14,575 nucleotides of DNA from Syntrophorhabdaceae bacterium (GTDB lineage: Bacteria > Desulfobacterota > Syntrophorhabdia > Syntrophorhabdales > Syntrophorhabdaceae), in contig JAOAHW010000155.1 in assembly GCA_026415015.1 (NCBI GenBank), forward strand, positions 1 to 14,575, in the 5' to 3' direction. This document shows, in pieces, positions 1-7,799 of the stretch (position 1 is the first letter of the stretch; every line of letters starts with the position of its first letter). The position numbers and the translations under genes were made by a program. The notes beneath the pieces are model-generated. The model was not told the DNA's origin. It did not search any database and saw only the letters and a list, made by a program, of their open reading frames with translations.

Positions 1-19
1 AGATGTGTATAAGAGACAG
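1..19. other. Nextera/Tn5 mosaic-end adapter (non-genomic)
   Basis: The first 19 bases read AGATGTGTATAAGAGACAG, which is exactly the Tn5 transposase mosaic end used in Nextera tagmentation libraries. Genuine sequence begins at base 20, where the nuoI reading frame is already in progress. In the nuoI frame the adapter contains a stop at 10-12. It is a library artefact left on the contig end and should be trimmed. Confidence 0.97.
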
Positions 20-153
20 ACTGTGGTCTGTGCGTAGAGACATGTCCTACTGATGCCCTTGCATTTTCTGCAGATTATAACCCTGCTTCATTTACTAAAG
101 AGACATTTCACTATGACCTTGTTGCTGAATTTGAAAAGAGGAAGAAGAGATAA
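20..153 (+). CDS. nuoI: NADH-quinone oxidoreductase subunit I, C-terminal fragment
   Basis: This is the last 43 complete residues of the 2x[4Fe-4S] ferredoxin-like subunit of complex I, which passes electrons from the NADH/flavin arm towards cluster N2 and quinone. The frame opens directly after the adapter with CGLCVETCP at about 22-48. That is the end of a CxxCxxCxxxCP cluster motif, with its first Cys lost beyond the contig end. A charged tail rich in Lys and Arg follows (EFEKRKKR), then TAA at 151-153. The stop overlaps the nuoJ start (TAATG), which shows tight translational coupling. The 5' part is missing because the contig ends, not because the gene is broken. The call rests on the motif plus the nuoJ and nuoK genes immediately downstream. 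Confidence 0.9.
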
Positions 154-659
154 TGCACTTAGCTGATATTATTTTTATCATTATTGTGTTGATAACCATG
201 GCCGGGGCGCTGATTACAGTCCTGTCAGGCTCAATAATCTATGCCCTCATGGGTCTTATAGCAACCATGTTTGGTATTGCAGGTCTCTATATATATCTTA
301 GTGCACCATTTATTGCCATGATGCAGATACTCATCTATGTGGGTGCAATCTCAATACTTATTGCCTTTGCCATCATGCTCGCTGGACCAATGTTTAAAAG
401 GCCAAAGGAATGGACAAGACCTGTAAAATTTATATCCGGGGCAATAGCAGCCATTGCCTCATTTGTCTTGTTCTTCACTGTGATTATGAGGACAGAATGG
501 ATAGGATTTAAGACAACAGCAACAGCAATGACAACAAAGGATATAGGAAGGGCGCTCTTTGACAGATTTATGCTCCCCTTTGAGCTTATCTCCCTTTTGA
601 TTGTAGTGAGTATAATAGGCGCCATAATGCTTGCACTCTATTCAAGGAAGGAAAGATGA
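153..659 (+). CDS. nuoJ: NADH-quinone oxidoreductase subunit J
   Basis: This is the membrane subunit of complex I (ND6 homologue), located between the quinone-binding heel and the antiporter-like subunits. It has 168 residues and about five hydrophobic helices (roughly 5-25, 29-49, 53-78, 92-112 and 140-163), the normal size and layout for NuoJ. The signature helix 3 is clear: MQILIYVGAISILIAFAIML at about 57-76. In the family this helix carries a pi-bulge and a conserved Tyr that gates coupling; here that residue is Tyr62. The start ATG overlaps the nuoI stop and has a GAGGAAGAAGAG ribosome binding site upstream. The TGA stop overlaps the nuoK start (ATGA). Nothing looks damaged. Confidence 0.95.
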   Translation: MHLADIIFIIIVLITMAGALITVLSGSIIYALMGLIATMFGIAGLYIYLSAPFIAMMQILIYVGAISILIAFAIMLAGPMFKRPKEWTRPVKFISGAIAAIASFVLFFTVIMRTEWIGFKTTATAMTTKDIGRALFDRFMLPFELISLLIVVSIIGAIMLALYSRKER

Positions 660-982
660 CAGGGGCTTTTCTATTCAATAACATCCATGTTTATATGTTT
701 CTGGCCTTGTTCCTCATGTGCTGCGGTATACTTGGCATAGTATACAGAAGGACACTCATTGCCATGCTTATATCCATTGAGCTTATCATGAATGGAGCAG
801 GGCTTAATTTTGTTGCCATTAACAGGATTTTATACCCTGATAGAGTAAATGGACAGATATTTACACTCTTTATCATGGGAATTGCAGCAGCAGAGACAGC
901 CATAGCCCTTGCCATTATAATTCTCATATTCAGGCGTTTCAGAAAGATAGAAGGCGATACATTAAAGGAGATGAAAGATTAG
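656..982 (+). CDS. nuoK: NADH-quinone oxidoreductase subunit K
   Basis: This is the three-helix ND4L-type membrane subunit of complex I, part of the central proton-translocation axis. It has 108 residues, normal for NuoK. Both buried glutamates known to be needed for pumping are present: Glu42 in the SIELIMNG context and Glu80 in GIAAAETAIALAI, corresponding to Glu36 and Glu72 of the E. coli protein. The start overlaps the nuoJ stop by 4 nt and is preceded by a strong AAGGAAGGAAAG ribosome binding site. The C-terminus is polar (FRRFRKIEGDTLKEMKD). The next gene starts 3 bp after the TAG stop. Confidence 0.96.
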   Translation: MTGAFLFNNIHVYMFLALFLMCCGILGIVYRRTLIAMLISIELIMNGAGLNFVAINRILYPDRVNGQIFTLFIMGIAAAETAIALAIIILIFRRFRKIEGDTLKEMKD

Positions 983-985
983 GAT

Positions 986-2458
986 ATGACCATTGAGAGC
1001 CCTTTACCTCTAATACCAATAGTTATAGTCCTTATAACTACCATCCTTATCATGTTCTCAGGCAAAAAACCAAACTTAAGGGAGTTCTGGTCTTTTGCAG
1101 GCTCTATAGCCACATTCCTTTCAGTGGCCTATATGGTTCCGATAATCTTTAATGGTCAGAAGATAGTATATACCCTTTCTACCATTGCCCCTGGCATATC
1201 TTTGAATTTCAGGGTAGATGCCTTATCCCTTGTCTTTGGAATCATTTCATCATTCCTCTGGATATTTGCCACATCATACAACGTAGGATATATGCGCTCC
1301 CTTAATGAACATGCCCAGACAAGATACTATACATGCTTTGCAGTGGCAATCCTTGGTGCCCAGGGTGTCTCATATTCAGGTAGCCTCTTCTCCCTTTATC
1401 TCTTCTACGAGATAATAACCATATTCACATACCCACTTGTTGCCCACCATCAGGACGAGGAGGGCTATGCAGGTGCTAAAAAATATATAGTATACCTCAT
1501 GGGGACATCAAAGGGGCTCCTATTGCCTGCAACTGTGCTTACTTATGTCCTCACAGGGACCCTTGATTTTTCTGACAATATCGTAACAGGTATTTTTGGT
1601 AAAGATTACAGCAATATCTGGATAAGCATTGCATATTGGCTTTTTATCTTCGGATTTGCCAAGGCAGCTATAATGCCTCTCCATAACTGGCTACCCTCTG
1701 CCATGGTTGCCCCTACGCCTGTGAGTGCACTACTCCATGCTGTGGCAGTTGTCAAGGCAGGGGTCTTCTGTATATCAAGGGTTATGCTCTCCACATTCGG
1801 TACATCATTACTGCAAAATACAAACCTCGGTATATGGACAGCATATATTGTATCCTTTACCATACTTGCTGCCTCTGTTATTGCCCTTACTAAAGATGAC
1901 CTAAAGGCAAGGCTCGCATATTCAACAGTAAGTCAGCTTTCTTATATTGTCCTTGGTGTTGCCCTCCTTGACCCATCAGGGGTTATGGGTGGCATAATAC
2001 ATATTGCAAATCATGGATTCAGCAAGATCACCCTGTTTTTCTGCGCAGGGGCAATCTATGTGGCAGCGCACAAGAAAAAGATAAGTGATATGGCTGGTCT
2101 TGGTTATGTCATGCCTTTTACATTTGGTGCCTTTGCCATAGCATCCCTTAGCATGATAGGTGTGCCACCTGTAGCAGGGTTTGTGAGTAAATGGTATCTT
2201 TTGAATGGTGCCATGGGTATCCACAACATGACAATAGTTACAGTCCTCCTTATAAGCACCATATTAAATGCAGGCTATTTTGCACCTATTACTATAAAGG
2301 CATTTTTTGAAGGCAACAGGCCTGGCTGGAATAGGGCTAATATCAAAGAGGCACCCCTTACTATGGTTGTGCCCCTTGTTATTGCATCGTTGATCTCTGT
2401 TGCCATAGGTATATTCCCCCAGTTCTTTACACAGCTTATTGGGAGGCTTTTGCCATAA
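986..2458 (+). CDS. extra Mrp/NuoM-like antiporter subunit (complex I associated)
   Basis: This 490-residue polytopic membrane protein belongs to the proton-translocating antiporter family (NuoL/M/N, MrpA/D), about 14 helices. The ionisable residues expected along the channel are present: Glu142 in helix 5 (FYEIITIFTYP), Lys226 in helix 7 (GFAKAAIMPLHNWLP), Lys257 in helix 8 (VAVVKAG), Lys347 (HGFSKITLFF) and Lys402 (FVSKWYL). It lacks the long C-terminal lateral helix of NuoL and is most like the MrpD/NuoM type. It sits directly after nuoK, where nuoL normally lies, yet a NuoL-like gene, nuoM and nuoN all follow. It is therefore surplus to the usual three antiporter subunits and probably adds an ion-pumping module. 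Alternatively it could belong to a separate Mrp-type antiporter, but the 3 bp spacing to nuoK argues for complex I. Confidence 0.85.
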   Translation: MTIESPLPLIPIVIVLITTILIMFSGKKPNLREFWSFAGSIATFLSVAYMVPIIFNGQKIVYTLSTIAPGISLNFRVDALSLVFGIISSFLWIFATSYNVGYMRSLNEHAQTRYYTCFAVAILGAQGVSYSGSLFSLYLFYEIITIFTYPLVAHHQDEEGYAGAKKYIVYLMGTSKGLLLPATVLTYVLTGTLDFSDNIVTGIFGKDYSNIWISIAYWLFIFGFAKAAIMPLHNWLPSAMVAPTPVSALLHAVAVVKAGVFCISRVMLSTFGTSLLQNTNLGIWTAYIVSFTILAASVIALTKDDLKARLAYSTVSQLSYIVLGVALLDPSGVMGGIIHIANHGFSKITLFFCAGAIYVAAHKKKISDMAGLGYVMPFTFGAFAIASLSMIGVPPVAGFVSKWYLLNGAMGIHNMTIVTVLLISTILNAGYFAPITIKAFFEGNRPGWNRANIKEAPLTMVVPLVIASLISVAIGIFPQFFTQLIGRLLP

Positions 2459-2483
2459 TGACTAAAAACACCAGGATAGGGCT

Positions 2484-2735
2484 ATGAATGTGTTGAAATA
2501 CATAGAGGCATTAAGAAACAACCTATCTGCATTAAAAAAGGTTCTCATAGTGTATCTTATTGTCCTTGTCATCTATGACATTGTGATACACATAGGGGCA
2601 CACGGACATTTTTTTGTGGATAATATCCCAGGCTTCTGGACTCTATTTGGTGGGATAGGGTGTTTTATTCTGATTAAGGTTGCAAAGGGTATAGCCCACG
2701 CATTTCTCTCAAAGGATGAGGATTTCTATGGATAG
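2484..2735 (+). CDS. small two-helix membrane protein in nuo operon
   Basis: This is an 83-residue protein of no family I can name. It has an N-terminal amphipathic stretch with several Lys (about 1-19), a first hydrophobic helix at about 19-37, a short polar loop with His and Gly (GAHGHFFVDN), a second hydrophobic helix at about 50-68, and an acidic tail (SKDEDFYG). It is preceded by AGGATAGGG as a plausible ribosome binding site. It lies between two antiporter-subunit genes, 25 bp after the first and overlapping the second by 8 nt, so it is almost certainly translated with them. A structural or assembly role for the extra antiporter subunit is inference. Codon use matches its neighbours. 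Confidence 0.8.
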   Translation: MNVLKYIEALRNNLSALKKVLIVYLIVLVIYDIVIHIGAHGHFFVDNIPGFWTLFGGIGCFILIKVAKGIAHAFLSKDEDFYG

Positions 2736-4494
2736 GTGGATACATCCTGCAGTATTTTTCTTTATCGGCAGCCTATTACTGCCTCTTATAAAGAATGAAA
2801 AGGCAAAAAAGTTTATTCTCCTTTTAATACCCGTTCTTGGGATTATTGATGTTGCCTTGATGCAGGAAGGCATATATGGTAGTTTTAGCTTCCTTAACAT
2901 AAAACTCATCTTTGGCAGGGTTGATAAACTCTCCCTTGTTTTTGCCTGGGTTTTTGTAATAATGGCATTCCTCGGCGCCCTCTATGCACTCCATGTAAAA
3001 GAGGATGGCCATCACATAGCAGGAAACTTCTATATTGGTAGCTCTCTTGGAGCAATCTTTGGCGGTGACTATATTACTGTGTTTATCTTCTGGGAGATAA
3101 TGGCATTCTCCTCTGTATTTCTTGTTTGGTTCAGAAAAGAGCAGAGGTCCATTGAGGCAGGCTATAGATACCTCCTTGTCCATGTATTTGGAGGGCTCCT
3201 ATTTCTTGCAGGTATGATGCTCTATTACTACAAGACAGGCAGCATGGCATTTGAGAGGATACTACCAGCCAATGCCGGTATTGCTGAATACCTCATACTT
3301 GCTGGTTTTTCCTTAAATGCAGCAGTGCTACCACTACATGCCTGGCTACCTGATGCCTACCCAGAGGCTACAGTAGAGGGCGCAGTATTTATGTGTGCCT
3401 TTACAACCAAGACAGCCGTATATGTCCTTGCAAGGGGCTTCCCTGGTTTTGAGGTCCTTGCCATCCTTGGTACAGCCATGACAGTATACGGTGTTTTCTA
3501 TGCAGTGATAGAAAATGATATGAGAAGGGTCCTTGCCTATCACATAATAAGCCAAGTCGGATACATGGTTGCTGGGGTTGGTATTGGGACAGAACTGTCT
3601 GTAAATGGTGCATGTGCCCATGCCTTTGCCCATATCCTCTATAAGGCACTTCTTTTTATGGGTGCAGGGGCAGTACTTTATATGACAGGGACAGCAAAGC
3701 TTACAAGGCTTGGTGGCCTTTACAAATACATGCCTCTAACCATGATATTCTATATTGTTGGGGCCATATCCATCTCTGGTTTCCCTCTATTTTCAGGTTT
3801 TGTTAGTAAATCTATGATAGTTGCCGCTGCCCATGAAGAGGGCAGGCTTATACTCATGCTCCTTATGAACCTGGCAGGCATTGGTACATTCCTGTCAGTG
3901 GGTCTCAAGGTTACATATTTTGCATTCTTCAGTAAAGATGAGGCACCTATCAAGACAACAGAGCCACCAAAAAATATGCTATGGTCTATGGGTCTTACTT
4001 CAGCCCTCTGTTTCATAATAGGAATCTATCCTGATTCACTCTATGTGCTTCTGCCTTATCATGTTGAATATCGGCCTTACACGCTTTCTCACCTCTCTGA
4101 GATGTTACAGATCCTGTCTTTTACAGGTCTTATTTTCTTCCTCCTTGTGAAAAAGCTATCACCAGAAGAAAAGCTCAATCTTGATATGGACTATTTCTAC
4201 AGAAAAGGTGGCAGGGCCTTTATGTTTGTAGATGATATGGCAATAGCCCCTGTAGATACATGGTGGGGGAATATATACAATACTGTGGCACTTAAACTCT
4301 TATTTTTAAAGGCAAAATTCGCTTATGCCTTTGACAGGATAGTAATAGATGGCATTGTGGACGGCACAGCACTTTCAGTGAGGATGGCAGGATTTTTAGT
4401 AAGAAAACTGCAAACTGGAAGGGTACAGGCATACATAGGGTTTGCAGTATTTATACTTGTAGTAGTTATCTGGTTTGCTTTGAGGATGGGTTAA
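2728..4494 (+). CDS. nuoL: NuoL-like / MrpD-family antiporter subunit with NuoL-type C-terminal anchor
   Basis: This 588-residue proton-conducting subunit has an antiporter core at about 5-440, followed by a tail typical of NuoL: a polar and amphipathic stretch (about 475-565, ending VRKLQTGRVQAY) and a final single helix (about 567-586). In complex I this tail is the lateral helix that runs along the other antiporter subunits. Glu123 (FWEIMAF), Lys228 (FTTKTAVYVLAR), Lys306 (ILYKALLF) and Lys361 (FVSKSM) are present. The helix-7 lysine normally placed before PLHxWLPDA is replaced by Asn197 (GFSLNAAVLPLH). I chose ATG 2728 because GAGG at 2718-2721 is well spaced for it; ATG 2716 has AAAGG directly against it. 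It overlaps the upstream 83-residue ORF. At about 590 residues it is somewhat shorter than typical NuoL. Confidence 0.88.
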   Translation: MDRWIHPAVFFFIGSLLLPLIKNEKAKKFILLLIPVLGIIDVALMQEGIYGSFSFLNIKLIFGRVDKLSLVFAWVFVIMAFLGALYALHVKEDGHHIAGNFYIGSSLGAIFGGDYITVFIFWEIMAFSSVFLVWFRKEQRSIEAGYRYLLVHVFGGLLFLAGMMLYYYKTGSMAFERILPANAGIAEYLILAGFSLNAAVLPLHAWLPDAYPEATVEGAVFMCAFTTKTAVYVLARGFPGFEVLAILGTAMTVYGVFYAVIENDMRRVLAYHIISQVGYMVAGVGIGTELSVNGACAHAFAHILYKALLFMGAGAVLYMTGTAKLTRLGGLYKYMPLTMIFYIVGAISISGFPLFSGFVSKSMIVAAAHEEGRLILMLLMNLAGIGTFLSVGLKVTYFAFFSKDEAPIKTTEPPKNMLWSMGLTSALCFIIGIYPDSLYVLLPYHVEYRPYTLSHLSEMLQILSFTGLIFFLLVKKLSPEEKLNLDMDYFYRKGGRAFMFVDDMAIAPVDTWWGNIYNTVALKLLFLKAKFAYAFDRIVIDGIVDGTALSVRMAGFLVRKLQTGRVQAYIGFAVFILVVVIWFALRMG

Positions 4495-4497
4495 GAT

Positions 4498-5985
4498 ATG
4501 GAGCAGCAGTTTCTTTTGATGAATACTTTTAGTTTTCCAATACTTTCTACGGCAATATTTATACCCCTAATAGGTGCAGTCCTTCTGTTCTTCATAAAGA
4601 ATGAAACAGCCATTAAGGTAACTGCCCTTATTACAGGGATAGTAAATCTAATCCTGTCGTTTGTCCTTTTCTCTGGGTTTAACCCAGATACACATAATTA
4701 TCAATTCGGTGAGTTTATCCCCTGGATCCCCTCTTATAATATTGGTTATGTCCTTGGTATTGATGGGATTACAATCTTTCTCATCCTCCTTACAACCCTG
4801 CTAACTCCTATATGCGTCCTATGTTCATGGACAGCAATCAAAGAGAGGGTGAAGGAGTTTATGTTCTGCATACTCATCATGGAATGCGCCATGATTGGTG
4901 TGTTCTGTGCCCTTGACTTTATCCTCTTCTATATATTCTGGGAGGCAATGCTGATACCCATGTATCTTTTGATTGCCATATGGGGAGGTCCTCAGAGGGA
5001 CTATGCATCTATTAAGTTCTTTATATATACCCTCTTTGGCAGTGTATTCCTCCTTGTGGCAATCATCGCAGTCTATCTTGTTACAGGTAGCTTCAGTATA
5101 CCCAATGCCATGTTCAGAAATTACAGCATGACATTCCAGATCTGGGTATTCCTTGCCTTTGCCATTGCCTTTGCTATTAAGGTCCCTATGTTTCCATTCC
5201 ATACATGGTTGCCAGCAGCCCACACAGAGGCACCCACAGCAGGTAGTGTCTTTCTTGCCAGTGTCCTCCTTAAGATGGGAACTTATGGCTTCTTGAGATT
5301 CTGTCTACCCATTACACCGAAGGCAAGCGAACTTTTTGCACCTTATATAATTATTCTATCTTTAATTGGTATCATCTACGGTGGTTATGTCTGTCTCAGC
5401 CAGACTGACATGAAAAAACTGATAGCATACTCAAGTGTGGCACATATGGGTTTTGTTACCCTTGGTATATTCTCCCTTACCCTATTCGGGTTCGAGGGTG
5501 CATTACTTCAGATGCTCAATCATGGTGTTACAACAGGGGCGCTCTTTTTATGTGTAGGGATAATATATGAGAGGACCCATAGCAGGCAGATATTCGATAA
5601 TGCAGGACTTGGTAAGATTATGCCAGTTTATGTAGGTTTCTTTGGACTATTTTCTATCTCATCTTTTGCCTTCCCAGGGACTAATAACTTTATAGGTGAA
5701 CTCTATGTTCTCCTTGGAATCTTTAAAGACCACAAGATTGCTGGTCTATTTGCAATACCAGGGGCTGTGCTTGCTGCAGCATATATGTTGAGACTGCTAA
5801 AACAGATTGTCTGGGGTAGAGAAGACAAGAGGGAGATTGAGGACATGAATTTAAGGGAGATAATCTATCTTATACCCCTTTGTATACTTGTTTTTTGGAT
5901 GGGTCTTTTCCCGAGACCTTTTGTACTAACAATAGAGAAGACTTTAGGTTACCTCCATAGTCAGTTAAATGTTATTTTACGATAA
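4498..5985 (+). CDS. nuoM: NADH-quinone oxidoreductase subunit M
   Basis: This 495-residue, 14-helix antiporter-like proton-pumping subunit of complex I (ND4 homologue) has the expected family length and motifs: Glu149 in FWEAMLIPMYLLI, Lys228 in AFAIKVPMFPFHTWLPAAHTEAP-type context, Lys259 in SVLLKMGTYGFLRF, the DMKKLIAYSSVAHMGFV stretch, and NNFIGE for the helix-12 glutamate. It starts 3 bp after the NuoL-like gene. GAGGATGGG lies about 10 bases upstream and is its probable ribosome binding site; a second ATG at residue 8 is possible but has no better site. The nuoN gene follows after 10 bp. Confidence 0.96.
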   Translation: MEQQFLLMNTFSFPILSTAIFIPLIGAVLLFFIKNETAIKVTALITGIVNLILSFVLFSGFNPDTHNYQFGEFIPWIPSYNIGYVLGIDGITIFLILLTTLLTPICVLCSWTAIKERVKEFMFCILIMECAMIGVFCALDFILFYIFWEAMLIPMYLLIAIWGGPQRDYASIKFFIYTLFGSVFLLVAIIAVYLVTGSFSIPNAMFRNYSMTFQIWVFLAFAIAFAIKVPMFPFHTWLPAAHTEAPTAGSVFLASVLLKMGTYGFLRFCLPITPKASELFAPYIIILSLIGIIYGGYVCLSQTDMKKLIAYSSVAHMGFVTLGIFSLTLFGFEGALLQMLNHGVTTGALFLCVGIIYERTHSRQIFDNAGLGKIMPVYVGFFGLFSISSFAFPGTNNFIGELYVLLGIFKDHKIAGLFAIPGAVLAAAYMLRLLKQIVWGREDKREIEDMNLREIIYLIPLCILVFWMGLFPRPFVLTIEKTLGYLHSQLNVILR

Positions 5986-5995
5986 GGTGTGATAT

Positions 5996-7393
5996 ATGCT
6001 GATTTTGCCTGAACTATATTTAATTTTATTTTCAATCATCTTTTTATTTATATCATTGGGTAAGTCAAGGCAGAAGACCATTATCACTGCCAAGGTACTG
6101 TCGTTTCTTGCCTTTATAATAACAGTCCTCTGTATAACCAATAGGGGTGAACTATTCTATAGTGCCTATAGAGTGGACCTCTACTCCCAGATCTTCAAGG
6201 TACTTATAGCCTTTGGTCTATGTCTTGTTATATTTATGTTTACTGATAAAGATGGCTTAGAAGATGAATATTTGCCTGAATATTTCATGTTTCTTGGTTT
6301 GTCATCTTTAGGTCTTATGATGCTTTCAAGCTCTGTTGAACTTATAAGCATAATAATAAGCCTTGAGATATCATCCTATAGCCTCTATGTTATTATCCCA
6401 TTAAGGAGGTCACAGGATTCAAATCAGGTAGAGGCGTCTATGAAATATCTGTTTTTTGGCGCCATCTCCACAGGTATCATGCTCTATGGCATTGGATATC
6501 TTTATAGTATGACTGGTTCTACCTTTATCTCAGAGATAGTCCCACATTTTAGAACTCTAATGGGACAGCCTTTTGGTGTATTTGCATTAATACTTACATT
6601 AACAGGTGTATTCTTTAAACTTTCCCTTTTCCCCATGCACTTCTGGGCACCTGATATTTATGAGGGTGCATCCAACACAACTACAACTTTTATTGCAACC
6701 CTTCCAAAGATTGCAGCCACTGCTCTATTGATAAGGCTTGCAGTAATTGCAACCCCATTTCATTATAGCTTTGTAAATGCATTGATAATACTCTCTGCCC
6801 TGTCCATGACATTTGGAAATATCGTGGGTCTTGTCCAGAGGGATCTAAAGAGGCTCCTCGCCTACTCTGGTATTGCCCATGCAGGTTATCTTATGATGGG
6901 TGTCTTAACCTTAAGTGTCGATGGTATTGTATCTGCAATATATTACATAACCATATATGTATTTATGACCCTTGCATGTTTTTATGTAATTATATCAATC
7001 TCAAGGAATGGAGAAAACTCTACCCTGGATGACCTTGTAGGTCTTTCTAAACGCTCACCTTTACTTGCCATGACACTGGCAGTCTCTGCCTTTTCACTGG
7101 CAGGCATACCTCCGACAGGCGGGTTTACTGGTAAATTTTTCCTCTTCACAAATGCCTTTAAGCAGGGCTATCTTTTTATTGTTATTGTAGGTGCAGTAAA
7201 CGCTGTGTTATCCATATTCTATTATCTAAATCTTGTCAGGATGAGTTACTCAAAGGATACTGCAAGCTTTGAGATAATGAAGCTATCTGCCCATGAGAAG
7301 ATTATATGCTATGTCCTCATGTTTATAATAATCTACATGGGTGTTCTTCCCTTTGGGTTGATGAACATATTTAAAATTTCTCTGTTTTTTTAA
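5996..7393 (+). CDS. nuoN: NADH-quinone oxidoreductase subunit N
   Basis: This 465-residue antiporter-like subunit (ND2 homologue) is the one closest to NuoK/J/A in the membrane arm. Key residues are Glu124 (ISLEISSYSLYV), Lys208 (GVFFKLSLFPMHFWAPDIYEG) and Lys238 (ATLPKIAATALL), with DLKRLLAYSGIAHAGY and the late GFTGKFFLF lysine also present. The helix-5 and helix-7 motifs separate it from NuoM (APDIYEGA is characteristic of NuoN). Its start has AAGGTG six bases upstream. It is the last gene of the operon; no convincing hairpin terminator is visible immediately after its TAA, so the transcript end is not placed. Confidence 0.96.
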   Translation: MLILPELYLILFSIIFLFISLGKSRQKTIITAKVLSFLAFIITVLCITNRGELFYSAYRVDLYSQIFKVLIAFGLCLVIFMFTDKDGLEDEYLPEYFMFLGLSSLGLMMLSSSVELISIIISLEISSYSLYVIIPLRRSQDSNQVEASMKYLFFGAISTGIMLYGIGYLYSMTGSTFISEIVPHFRTLMGQPFGVFALILTLTGVFFKLSLFPMHFWAPDIYEGASNTTTTFIATLPKIAATALLIRLAVIATPFHYSFVNALIILSALSMTFGNIVGLVQRDLKRLLAYSGIAHAGYLMMGVLTLSVDGIVSAIYYITIYVFMTLACFYVIISISRNGENSTLDDLVGLSKRSPLLAMTLAVSAFSLAGIPPTGGFTGKFFLFTNAFKQGYLFIVIVGAVNAVLSIFYYLNLVRMSYSKDTASFEIMKLSAHEKIICYVLMFIIIYMGVLPFGLMNIFKISLFF

Positions 7394-7420
7394 GGTTTTT
7401 ACCTAAGATCATTACCCTTA

Positions 7421-7740
7421 TCAGTTAATCATAAAAAATTTAAAAATTATACCTCTTTGATTTGTTCCAGGTTTTGGAAGTCTTATATAATTGTTTATCC
7501 CTATTTCATAAAAAACTCTTTTCTGAACATTCAACGGAATAAAATAAAATCCGCCATCAATATTCCAATTTATTTGAACGAGCAGGATATCACAATGGGG
7601 ATAATAATTTTTAAGAAATTCCTTTGCCTTATACGCATCAACTGTCCATATCAGTTTTATTACACTTAAACTTTTTCCTGTTATTGTTATACGCTGATTA
7701 TTTCTTTTTATTTTACAGCTTTGGTATTAATTTTTACCAT
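7421..7740 (-). pseudogene. decayed, frameshifted protein gene remnant
   Basis: Read on the minus strand, 7726 down to 7424 is open for 101 codons with no stop and reads like real protein: GKSLSVIKLIWTVDAYKAK, then NWNIDGGFYFIPLNVQKRVF, then IRLPKPGTNQRGI, ending with TGA at 7421-7423. It has no credible start codon. The adjoining frame continues it upstream: ATG at 7740 gives MVKINTKAVK and a stop at 7710-7708, and a one-base shift there would join the two. The 5' part appears eroded by the downstream lipoprotein's promoter region, and the 3' part stops soon after the RGI motif. It is markedly AT-rich: a hand count gives 16 G/C in 7441-7500 and 13 in 7681-7740. The PGTNQRGI pattern reminds me of some type II restriction endonucleases, but I cannot confirm that. 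This remnant fills most of the 7394-7770 gap. Confidence 0.6.
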
Positions 7741-7770
7741 ACAATGGTCTTGAAGATACACAAAATTATC

Positions 7771-7799
7771 TTGAAAGAAAGTTTGCAAAAAAATATAAT
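7771..7799 (+). promoter_or_regulatory. sigma70-type promoter for the lipoprotein gene
   Basis: TTGAAA at 7771-7776 (five of six bases match the -35 consensus) is separated by exactly 17 bases from TATAAT at 7794-7799 (perfect -10). Transcription would start near 7806-7808, giving a very short leader. That leader still contains the GGGGG ribosome binding site at 7811-7815, five bases before the ATG at 7821. The position fits an independent transcript beginning after the nuo operon. AT-rich DNA can produce such boxes by chance, but the spacing and placement are good. Confidence 0.7.

Noticed and set aside
2824..3183. 119-codon minus-strand ORF inside the NuoL-like gene
   Set aside because: Antisense shadow of a clear membrane-protein gene; no domain, no binding site, composition reflects the opposite strand.
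4825..5223. 132-codon minus-strand ORF inside nuoM
   Set aside because: Shadow of nuoM; odd Cys/His-rich translation with no family resemblance.
7394..7420. AGGT-TTT-ACCT dyad after nuoN as the operon terminator
   Set aside because: Only a 4 bp stem with a 3-base loop and no following T-run, so it is not a credible terminator.
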